From Owenia fusiformis (taxonomy: Eukaryota; Annelida; Polychaeta; Sabellida; Oweniidae), in NCBI GenBank assembly GCA_903813345.2, contig CAIIXF020000006.1, positions 23,815,936 through 23,879,935 of the forward strand: a DNA stretch of 64,000 nucleotides. Direction: 5' to 3'. The notes under the pieces are model-generated. The model made no database searches, was not told the origin of the DNA, and saw only the letters and a list, made by a program, of their open reading frames with translations. Position numbers and translations under genes: made by a program. This document shows positions 54,549-64,000 of this stretch, piece after piece (position 1 is the first letter of the stretch; each line of letters starts with the position of its first letter).

Positions 54549-56206
54549 AGGCATAGCTTCCTGGTCATCTCAACCCCAAGTCAACTCAACCCAGTAAAAC
54601 TCAACCCCAAGTCAAGTCAACCCCAAGTCAAGTCAACCCCAGTAAAACTCAACCCCAAGTCAACTCAACCCTGTAAAACTCAACCCCAGTAAAACTCAAC
54701 CCCTATATTTCTATATATTGATAAGTTTTATTTATATTCGTTTGAGTGTAACGAATTAGAATATAAATTATTTCTACATATTACTACAGAGTGTAGCTTT
54801 AAGCGTTACGAAAATCGAACGCTATTTTCGAATGCGAGTAGAATATGAGTGAGTGAATAGGTGTGTAGTGTTTAGGAGAGAAGAAATCATTCTGGCTACG
54901 TCATCTATACAGTGAACACCTTCTTAAACGTCATTGCAGGTTAAACATGTTCAACGTTCGATAGGTTCCATGCATTAGTTCATACCTTTTCAGGCCACAT
55001 TTCGAGGCTCCTCACATAGAGGTTTTAATGGTGAAAATTAATGCATTCAATCAATCGAAAGTTTTTTTTCAACATATCATTAAGTCTCAGTCTTTACGAT
55101 TTTATGTACTCGTAATCCAAATCAACTCGGACATGCATCTGTAGGCATACTTTATTACTGATGTTCATAAATGATGCGTAAATTTACACTACTGGAAAAT
55201 TATCTGATGTAATTCAATGGGTCCTGGCCTTAATAATTAATAAACGAGATGCGACCTCTAGCCAAAGCTATTTTTAATATCTAATGAGTGTCATGTTATT
55301 TTAAAAGCGCAACGCTTTGTAATGTATAGAAACTTATAAGAAAGTTTATTTCATAAAAATAATTTTGATTATTCAGTTTGTGATTTTCATTATTAGACCA
55401 CTGCCTTTTTAGATTATAGTTAATAATGAGTTTATCTCCAAAATCTCAACATGGTACTAATAGGATTAAAATATGGGTCATTTTATTAATCTTGCTAATA
55501 CATTTGTTTTGTTGTAATCCCTATGAGGTTGACACTCGTGATTATTTGGAAAACTGGAACATGACCATTGCTTTCCAGGGGCAAAGCCAGCTTTCAGTCA
55601 GGAGGGATGCGATCGCCCAAAAAATCAGGTTTTCAGTCAGAGGGTGCCGATCGTGGCATAAGCCAGCCAAAAAAATATGTTTTGACAAAAAATGATGCAA
55701 CTTCCTTCAAAATTGGGAGAGGGTGTGTGCACACCCCCCCCTGGCTACGCCTATATGCTTTCAGGCTATTAATTAGTAAATGTTAATGGTTTTGTTAATG
55801 CATGTTCATATAAATGAAAAGTTATATTACATTGCTAATTATTTCTAAATTATCTGAAATTTGATTTCAAAAGATGTCTTAAATTAAATAATCGTGACAA
55901 CTTGATGAATTATCCTTGAGCTTAACCGTTTTTTGGAATACTTTTACAACTTTCTATTCAAATTATCATGCAAAATGCTAGATTTTCAGAAATGAATGAC
56001 TTAAATTATTCATCATAAAAAAATTAAATTAGACATTACACAAATGAATAGGGTTGAGTTTTACTGGGGTTGAGTTTTACAGGGTTGAGTTGACTTGGGG
56101 TTGAGTTTTACTGGGGTTGACTTGACTTGGGGTCGAGTTGACTTGGGGTTGAGTTGGACTGGGTTGAGATGACTTGGGGTTGAGATGACCTGTCACCAAG
56201 GCATAT
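54549..56206. mobile_element. Inverted-repeat element whose arms are CAACCCCAAGTCAA satellite
   Basis: The left arm (54549-54703) has tandem CAACCCCAAGTCAACT and CAACCCCAGTAAAACT units. The right arm (56051-56206) has the inverse GGGTTGAGTTTTACTGGGGT and GGGGTTGAGTTGACTT units. Outer ends GGCATAG...TGGTCATCTCAACC and its partner near 56200 match. About 1.35 kb lies between, including a fragment of the TTCAGTCAGG repeat family near 55590. No transposase. Confidence 0.7.
55580..55750. repeat. Copy of the GGGGCGTAGCCAG/TTCAGTCAGGGGGGATGCGA family
   Basis: Contains AGCTTTCAGTCAGGAGGGAT, GCGATCGCCC and a poly-C run with CTGGCTACGCC in reverse. Related copies lie at about 59865-60085 and 61818-61930. 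Confidence 0.6.
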
Positions 56207-56367
56207 ATGTGTGGTGGGATAATAAACCGTGTAACTTATATTTGAAGGTAGGAACAGTATATTAATCTGACAGGAACTTCTAGCCAGCACCAGCCTTTTA
56301 TCGACCCAGCAGCACTCTAGTAGTCACCCTCTGGTATAGCTGATAATTCGTCAATATTAAAACTTAC

Positions 56368-56461
56368 CAACATGAGCATGTTTCAAAGCCCCTACATCGT
56401 TGGTCCCATCGCCACACATGAGTGTAGTGAACCCAAGCTGCTTCAATGTGGTAATGACAAC
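56368..56461 (-). pseudogene. Isolated P5A-type (ATP13A1-like) ATPase exon
   Basis: A 94-bp exon (phase 0 to phase 1, donor GTAAGT at 56367) encodes [20 protein letters not shown] followed by [28 protein letters not shown] is the hinge motif that binds Mg2+ in P-type ATPases, and the wording is that of the P5A group, ER transmembrane-helix dislocases. The acceptor pyrimidine tract is short. I find no neighbouring exons of the same protein on this strand from about 49.5 to 64 kb, and a minisatellite begins about 40 bp upstream. It may be a gene fragment carried by a mobile element, or one exon of a gene with very long introns. Confidence 0.6.
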
Positions 56462-56499
56462 CTCCCACAGCAAAAAATGTGAATCAAACCACTGAATCC

Positions 56500-57005
56500 T
56501 GGAGTCAGGATTCATACAGGATTCATATGCACATATGAATCCTGTATGAATCCTGCCTCCAGGATTCATACAGGATTCGCTGTTTAAATAGTTTACAAAT
56601 GAATCCTGCCTTCAGGAATCATACAGGATTCATATGCAATATAGTTTACAAATGAATCCAGCCTTCAGGATTCGTACAGGATTCATATAGAAGGTAGTTT
56701 GCAAATGAATCCTGCCTTCAGGAATCATACAGGATTCATATGCAATATAGTTTACAAATGAATCCAGCCTTCGGGATTCGTACAGGATTCATATAGAAAG
56801 TAGTTTGCAAATGAATCCTGCCTTCAGGAATCATACAGGATTCATATGCAATATAGTTTACAAATGAATCCAGCCTTCAGGATTCGTACAGGATTCATAT
56901 AGAAGGTAGTTTGCAAATGAATCCTGTAGCCAGGATTCAAGCAGGATTCATATGCAATATAGTTTACAAATGAATCCAGCCTTCAGGAATCATACAGGAA
57001 TCAAA
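56500..57005. repeat. 53-bp minisatellite with alternating units (106-bp dimer)
   Basis: About nine copies of a 53-bp unit (GTTTACAAATGAATCCAGCC, TTCAGGATTCGTACAGGATT, CATAT). Two variants alternate: one with GCAATATAGTTTACAAATG and one with AGAAGGTAGTTTGCAAATG. Each unit contains AATCCTG/CAGGATT inverted pairs. Confidence 0.9.
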
Positions 57006-57213
57006 CGAAAATTGGAATTGATGTGTATGTTTCTATTCTAACACTCACATTGGCGTATCGCATATATTACGCCAAATGCGCACAGGCGTACCAAATGAAT
57101 TCGAAAAATTTAATAAAAATGTGTAATTATTTAAAAGTTGTTCTGTGTGCTAATTTAAAATACATTGTTTTATTTATATTGTCTTCCCCGAATGGGTATA
57201 TAAACTTTAAATA

Positions 57214-58343
57214 TACAGGGTGGGCCAAAAAAAACCAATACCCAACTTCAAATCAGGATAAAAATAGTTACATTCAATATGGTACATTGACTTACATATC
57301 ATTTTAAAGGTTATACAATTTCAAACAATTTGGTATGTAACACTATGTCATGAAATCAATAGTAAAGTTTTATTATACTTATTTCGGAGGCCGGGTTGCT
57401 ATTTAAGGTCTCCAGATTTAAGGGAGAAAATAGTAAATCTGCGGAATTATGTTAATTTTTTATTTATAGAATATCATTCATTTGTTAGGTGAATACATGC
57501 TTGGATATTACTATTTGCATCATTGTGTGACTAAACTTATTGTTTATGAATTTCAGTGTTGTTTAATAACATTTTACACTTTATTTATCTAAACAATTTT
57601 CACAATTGCTCAATATACCCCCACCCCCTCCCCTCTGCATCAACAATAAGCTTCAAGTGGTAGCGCAATCTATCAATAGCTTTATTGAGAGATTTCTGTT
57701 GCAATTCATTTCAGCACTTTAGGATTCTGTTTCAACTCATCAAAGCTGTTTATTGGATGCTTTTGATTGTACCATTTCCTCGAGATGGCTCCATGTATGG
57801 TAATCAAACACATTACATGTAGCATTGGGGCTGTTGGGTGGCCGAGCATCGAGATCAATCAAATTGACACCTTGTTTGCAAAGGAATGCCAATGTCTCCT
57901 GAGATCTATGGTACGAGGCAATGTCTTGTTTGAAAATAAAATCCTCGTCACATATACGTTTAATGTCTTTTAACAGATCCCCTTTGAGTACTTATTGATA
58001 ATAAACAACACTAAAATTCATAAACAATAAGTTTAGCCACACAATATGCAAATATACAAGCATTTATTCACCTAACAAAATGATATTCTATAAATGAAAA
58101 ATTAACATTATTCCACAGATTTACTATTTTCTCCCTAAAATCTGGATACCTTAAATACCGACCCGGCCTCGCAAATAAGCATTATAAAACGTTAATATTG
58201 GTTTCATGACATGGTGTTATATACCAAATTGTTCGAAAATGGATTACCTTTAAAATGATATATAAATCAATGTATCACATTGAACATAGCTATTTTCAGT
58301 CTGATTTGAAGTTGGGTATTGTTTTTTTTTGGCCCACCCTGTA
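57214..58343 (-). pseudogene. Tc1/mariner-like element with degraded transposase
   Basis: The ends TACAGGGTGGGCCAAAAAAA and TTTTTTTTGGCCCACCCTGTA are inverted, with arms extending over 100 bp (ATACCCAACTTCAAATCAG, TTTTAAAGGTTATACA, TTTATTTTCTCCC). The minus strand between 57600 and 57980 reads DFIFKQDIASYHRSQETLAF, then PPNSPN and FDYHTWSHLEEMV, with stops, a decayed match to Tc1/mariner DDE transposases. Confidence 0.75.
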
Positions 58344-59864
58344 CATGTAGCCATGTTTATTGAAAAAAGGACATTGGTTTTATTCGGTCCGTTTTATTCT
58401 TATTGGTATTAACTCGCAAATGTCACTACTGGAAATGGTTTTGTGTGGCCATGGCAGGGCAAGAAGGGCCCCCGAGGGTCAAAAGGGGCCGTTCTGTAAG
58501 ATAACTTCTTCGGACGGGAGGTTTTTTACCACAGACTTACAGAAGTGGTGCCGTTAAAAGAGTTTCTTCTTGGAGAAGGTGCCGCCTAAATGAAACAAAG
58601 TGCAATGGCCATTGAGATCGATGCTGTCCCTGTCAGGAGATAATATCAGGCGATGTATATTTGATGATAAACAAACTTGGTGGGCCATCTTGCCCAATGG
58701 TTCTTCTTATCCTGGGTCTCTTACTCCGCTCCTACGCCCATTTCTCATTTCTTAATGCTAATATAGAATGCGTCACGTGTTATGAAAGATTAGTAGGCCT
58801 CAATATTACAATTTGAACCCGATTTTGAAGCATCCTTCAAGATCGGTCCTTCACTGCTTTCATAGCAGCTCATGAATGTCACAATGCAATGAATTACTCT
58901 TGGGCCGCAGGGATGATTTTGAAGCACCCCTGTAAGCCTTTAAATTACATTGAAATGATAGGCCCTAGGATAGATACGATCAATAATTCATTGGGAGTTC
59001 GATTTGGTATCTTTGGTGTTTGCTTTGGAATAGCCTAATCCCGGGGGAATAATCACGAATCTCGCGAATCTACCCGGGGAATCTACCTTACGTGAAAGTT
59101 AGTTAGCCTACATTCTATTGACAACGTAACATTCATTTGTCATCGTGACCTGCAGGTCATGCGAACCATCAACATGCAATGGTGTATGTTTACAAAAAAC
59201 TGGAAATCAGGAGTTTTATTAAGACGTCTGTAACAAATGGCGGGTGGTGACATTTTTCATGTTTATGCCTTGTTTAATATTTAAGGCTCCAAATGAAATA
59301 TGATATCTGATATCATCATGATGTTATTCTTATTATATTATTCTGTTTTGCAGGTGCCAATGAGTATGACACACAAGCAGTGACAATTGAGTTATAGCCC
59401 AGGGAGTTCAAGTTTATGCATCTTGCCTCAAGTAAAGTGTTAGTCCTTAAAGACAGGACTGTTGGGGAAATGGCACAGTTGCTTGATGCAAGAGTAAAAC
59501 TTTGAAATAACCATAGATAATATTACAATAGATAAAAGTTTGGCATGCATTATTTTTTTTCGTTTCATTATTAGATTTGAGAGCAGGTAGACGTATACAG
59601 CAGTGCAGTGAATTATGTTTGTATTTTAAGAAGTTGTTTTTCAGGTGTGACCAGCGATGATTGCAGGCATGAATACACTTTAAATATATTTCCTAACATA
59701 TTCCTTCAGTAAATACACCCGTTTGCATGTTTTAAATAAGCCGTAAATAAAATGTTTAAACTTTGTTAGCATGGTCTATAATCTACAACGACCGTCAACC
59801 TGTTTAGGTTTTGATTTGTTTTGTTGAAATTAGATTAAGAAATTAGTCTTTCAAATGTCACCAG

Positions 59865-60085
59865 CATGGGCGTAGCCAGGGGGGGTGCGATGGGTGCGAT
59901 CGCACCCCCCCCCATAACCTTTGAAAATATGACCATTGGATAGAGGTAGAAAAGAGCTTTAAAATGCTTTTTATTTGAAGCTTCTAGCTCAATTTTGAAG
60001 GAAGTTGCATCAATTTTTGTAAAATTCAAAAGAAAACTTAATTTTTTGTGTTGCTTATGGCAAAATCGCACCCCCCCCCCCCTGA
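59865..60085. repeat. Copy of the GGGCGTAGCCAGGGGGGGTG family with inverted ends
   Basis: Starts GGGCGTAGCCAGGGGGGGTG and GCGATCGCACCCCCCCCC, and ends with AAAATCGCACCCCCCCCCCC; the inner sequence CAATTTTGAAGGAAGTTGCA is shared with the copy near 55690 in inverse. Confidence 0.65.
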
Positions 60086-61817
60086 CCGAAAACGAAAACT
60101 CTTTAGGGTTGAGGATTCACGTCGGTTTAAATTAGAATAATTCTTTACTATCTGGTTTTGTTTGCTTCATTGTGAAATGTTCATCGAATTGTTATTTTTC
60201 GAATCATTTCCATTTCGTTACATAAGTTATTTGGAATAAACTTAATTTCAGCTAAAATGCAGGGTAGTGCATGGCTGTTTTTGAAAATTTTTATTTTAAC
60301 CTTTTGTTGCTTATCACCGTATTAATTATGAGCACAAGTTTTTATGTTTGTTTATTTGTTTTTATTTCTTATACAAGTACAAGTAAGTTATACATTGCAA
60401 GTCACACCCGTAGCAAACCCTACATTGCCTTACAAAGTTAACATGAGCAGTTTCGAGAAACATTAGAATATGGGAGGGGTTCAAGAAGAGACCCGGTGTA
60501 AAAGGGTAGGAGGTCAAGACAGTATCTGTTGGAATGTTATATATTTCCCTATCCATTATATGATAGGCGTATGCATGAGTGGAGGGTTGTGGAAATAGGG
60601 CCTCGTGAGAGATACATGTACTTGACAGTCAGTAATTGTTTACACCCCCCCCCCTTCCTTGAAATGCTGAACTAATGTGCTTTTTGTTCATTGAAACAAT
60701 ACGAAATCAAAATTGATTAGTTTCCTAATTACAATAAAAACAAACGGCTGATTAGAAGATTACAGTGACTGTTTCCCGTCATTACATAACAATGTTGAAG
60801 GTGGGCAAAGGAAATCGAGTCTGTATTGATCTAGTTAATAAGCATGATACGTGATTATAAACGTAGAGTAAAGGAAATGCCAGGATTTTTTTTTAGCATT
60901 CTCATTGTAATCAGAACTATGTGAATTTATACCATTCGCTTAGACATGGGCTAAAATTTTGATTCTTTTCAGCCTAATATTCTATCCAACAGCATTAAAT
61001 GATCAAACTCAATTATTTAGTAAAACTTCAATAAGGGATCACGTGAATTTCGATACAGCGGTAAATGAAAGTTTTATGCTTATTATGCGGGAACTATGAA
61101 ATATTAGATTTAATTACCTAGGTACCGTATTCGAGGGGACATTTTATCCTTTTTAGATTTTATATCGATTTTGACATTTTTGGCCTCTGGCTATGAAATA
61201 TGTCTCTGATATTTATGTATTTCCCGAGAGAAAATTGGACATTTGCGGGGCCTGATGCAAGACTAGTTATCTGTTTTCCTGGCTTGTTTGAAATGGATAA
61301 ACTTTGTCGTATGTTTCAATGAAGCCCATGTGGGACTGTAGACCTAGAAATTCATATTTATATACTATAGATCGAGATAGAATAGTAATACAAAATATAG
61401 TATTCCAATTTCCAGTATCATAATAGACACCAACTTTTAAATCCTAGTAACAGATTTAGAATTCCTATTTTAAAATCAAGAGTCAGTTTAATCAGGAATT
61501 CATTGATCAAATGCGATCGAGATAGACTGGCGGACAGGATGAGCTGGGATGCAATCAGGAAGGCGCTCAGTTGTTTATATTAATTATTGGGTCTTATAAC
61601 ACCTTAGTATAGTATACCCCTCCCTCCCAAATCACAACTTCGCAACCACCGTCAATTTTATAATCAAATCCCTTTCCCTCACTAATGCAAATACATGAAT
61701 AAATATAATATTGGAGTGAATTGCATGCGTTTCGAATGAAGTTATCTTTGTAGTACTAGTATTAATTTGTTCAAACAAGTTTACAGAAGATAAATGAAAG
61801 GGGACAAAGGGAAACAC

Positions 61818-61930
61818 AGGGGCGTAGTCAACTTTCAGTCAGGGGGGATGCGATTGCCCCTTAAAAATTCGATTTTCAGTCAGAATGGGGTGGGGGTGCG
61901 ATTAGCAAGCCACAATATTTTTTTAAATAA
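61818..61930. repeat. Copy of the TTCAGTCAGGGGGGATGCGA family
   Basis: Starts CAGGGGCGTAGTCAACTTTC and continues AGTCAGGGGGGATGCGATTG, GATTTTCAGTCAG and a GGGGTGCGATTAGC segment, closely similar to the copy at 55580. Confidence 0.65.
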
Positions 61931-62244
61931 TAAATCAAAACAAAGCTTTTTTTAAATTATGAATGTAACATTTAAAGATTAGACTGCAGCTTCTTGAAAA
62001 GAAAGCAGAACGTGTCATCACCGCCAACATAGAGAGCAACGTGTACTAATTATAAGTATCTGAAAGATAACGCAAAAAAACTTAATTATTAACTTTCAAG
62101 TCTTAACAATTTAACATGTAACTGTAACATGTAACTGTAACATAACACATATATCGCCTCGAGGGGTCATTTAGCTTGATGAATAACCCCTCTGGTATTA
62201 GAGAGGTTTCGCACAATGGATTAACCTCAACTCGTTTAAGTGCT

Positions 62245-62335
62245 GTACCCTACGCGCAGAGGCCTAGAAATAAACTACAGAAGATGAAGCTCTCTTTTAA
62301 TTAAGAAGTGAAGTCGAATGTAAAGGGTAATAAAT
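62245..62335. repeat. Third copy of the TACCCT...AGGGTA repeat
   Basis: Contains TACCCTACGCGCAGAGGCCT, AAACTACAGAAGATGAAGCT and AGAAGTGAAGTCGAATGTAA, matching the unit in intron 1 of the GH31 gene. Confidence 0.65.
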
Positions 62336-64000
62336 CTGGTGAACACAACACATTGAGCCAAAAACTTGCGAAACCTCTCTATAAACGCATTGTTGAACGC
62401 AAATGATCATGTGGATTCACTTAAATTCTGAATTATATTCAACTGTTTCTGTAAACTTCAACGAATGCATTTAATCCCATGATGCGTTTCACTCCTATCT
62501 GGAGTCTGGGAGTGCAGACTTGCACCCCGGGACTTGCACCAACCCTTGCCCCTCTTCCACCCCGTGTCATCCTTGAGGTCCATGCATAGCCAAACACTTC
62601 ACATGCCTGTATCACCCCGTTAATGGAAACAACCTGTAAAAAATAAATATCATATTAAGCAAATGCCTTTTATGGCCAGGTGACCGAGACATCAAAGTGA
62701 TATTGAGTAAGTTTCCTCCAACTCAAAACGTAATTATATAGATATAAATAACTCTCTTCATAAAATCTAAAGTTCACAATCCTTATCTAAATTGTGTATG
62801 GAACAAAACCAGAAGTCTGTTATATTATTAGTCTACAAAATGTCCGGTGACTTAGCTGTATGGAATTTTGAAATATAAAAATTTTATTGTAGATATATAA
62901 CATAAACACATCAACATAGAAAAATTCAATACAGTTATATTGTAACAATATTCATATTATATTAATATTAGAGGGACCAAACACATTCGCTATTGCTAAG
63001 GTTTCTACGACTTTAACTGTCTTATAAGCATCTTGATCCATCAAGGTATTACAATATTGTATGACTGAAGGAATACACTGGTATGCTATGTCAGAGCATG
63101 AAATTACAATTACACTATGCTTAATAGGCGGCTTCATACTCCTTACGTCTCAAAATCTCTTAATTTTCAAATGGGAGTATATCATTTTCGTGAGCGGGAT
63201 TTGGCGGGACAATACGATTTTCTTTCAAAATCAAAAATATTCCAAGGTGTTATTCATCGGGAAGTAGTATCATGGGATAAATTTAGATATATCATTGCAT
63301 CCCACGACCGGTTTGATTATCAATACGCAATCAGCCTGGTACTGGTCAACAGTAATAAATAACAGACGCTAATAAGACACAGGATCCAATCAGGTTAATT
63401 ATCGTCTTTTATTGTCTTAAGTCTCAGCGTACCTTGTAAGATAATCATTCCCGTTTGATTTTGTTTGAATCGAAATTAAACGGAGGAGGGGGGGGGGTGA
63501 ACATTTAAATCTTAATTTTATTCCTTACAATAGTTAAGAAAACAAACAAAAGACCATTCACTTATCCATCAATTTCCGTGCTCTGCGGATGTTTGGCTAC
63601 TTTGATTACAGAAAAGTCTGAACATCATCCAGGACTCTGATTGCAGCAGAAGTCGTCTAGGACTCTGATTATAGAAAATATCGTCTTAGCCTTTGATTAC
63701 AGAGATCGTCTAGGTTTTCATCTTTAGACCCACCTTGTGGATTGAGTGTATCATGATCACTTCCAGAGTGATGGGGGCAGGGGGTTCACATTAAACAAAA
63801 TTGGTCATCACTTAAGTTTAAAAAAAAGCTCAGAATGATGAAAAACTGCACGATTTTAAATAAATTTTGGAGAAAGGCGTTCTTGAACCCCCCCCCCCAC
63901 CCCCTTCTCTGACTAGGGGTCTGACTTTGTCAAATGTCATGGAGGTCGCAATTATATTCATAGAAAAGCATAAATTAAATAACTTCCCCACATTTTTACG

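Larger units (their letters stand above)
58344..64000. other. Intergenic or intronic DNA to the window end
   Basis: No supported exon. It holds copies of dispersed repeats at 59865-60085, 61818-61930 and 62245-62335, several poly-C runs (60062-60083, 60643-60652, 63889-63905), and short open frames that look random. A minus-strand acceptor-like TATTTTTTACAG near 62635 was considered and set aside. Confidence 0.4.

Noticed and set aside
56480-57005. CRISPR-like array (regular 53-bp spacing)
   Set aside because: The units are repetitive along their full length with no unique spacers; this is a eukaryotic minisatellite.
59340-59396. Possible terminal exon after TTCTGTTTTGCAG reading ANEYDTQAVTIEL and stop
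   Set aside because: Only about 15 codons and no upstream exon to set the phase.
62450-62635. Possible minus-strand exon after TATTTTTTACAG reading VVSINGVIQACEVFGYAWTS
   Set aside because: No convincing donor, no recognised family and no partner exon.
1-64000. tRNA or rRNA genes
   Set aside because: I scanned for A/B-box-like and conserved rRNA segments by eye and found none I could support; a tRNAscan-SE run would settle this.

Overview
The window is AT-rich animal DNA. It has multi-exon genes with GT-AG introns of phase 0 and 1, secreted proteins with cleavable signal peptides, and abundant mariner, Ty3/Gypsy, LINE and foldback elements. There are no operons and no bacterial ribosome-binding sites. 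Gene content (chitin-binding modules, a pancreatic-lipase-type tail, GH31 glycosidase, cystatin-like modules, LicD-type transferase, P5A ATPase exon) fits a marine invertebrate, possibly a deuterostome such as an echinoderm or hemichordate. I cannot name the species. I saw no rRNA, tRNA or CRISPR array. All exon models are read by eye from splice signals and reading phase, without transcript support.

Layout. 1-7.3 kb (+): 3' part of a secreted mosaic gene: two six-Cys chitin-binding-like modules, a long Ser/Lys/Gly/Glu repeat coded by a 27-bp minisatellite, the C-terminal tail of a pancreatic-type lipase, and two copies of an unrecognised Cys domain around a Thr/Pro linker. 8.9-12.8 kb (+): a complete five-exon GH31 glycosidase gene. 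It carries an inserted saposin-like domain whose halves are in swapped order (a swaposin), which is the most unusual thing in the window. 14.1-19.9 kb (-): a complete secreted protein of three cystatin/stefin-like modules with degenerate inhibitory loops. 20-26 kb: foldback and nested mariner-like debris. 26.2-29.6 kb (+): a small secreted protein with a His...Asn-Cys-His-His-Phe signature (gene A). 31.2-32.5 kb: a complete mariner with perfect terminal repeats and an intact transposase. 35.0-36.8 kb (+): gene B, whose first exon is a duplicate of gene A's first exon joined to an unrelated Cys-rich body inside a 4.8-kb inverted repeat. 40.7-46.5 kb: a degenerate LINE split by a young Ty3/Gypsy element with 223-bp LTRs. 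48.3-49.5 kb (-): an intronless LicD/fukutin-type type II membrane protein. 50-64 kb: mostly repeats, with one recognisable exon of a P5A-type (ATP13A1-like) ATPase.

The host genes mostly encode secreted or membrane proteins (chitin binding, glycan hydrolysis, protease-inhibitor fold, glycan phosphotransfer). I see no evidence that they form a coregulated pathway. The strongest leads are the swaposin-bearing GH31 enzyme, the chitin-binding/lipase-tail mosaic, and the reuse of a 5' exon to make a new secreted gene.
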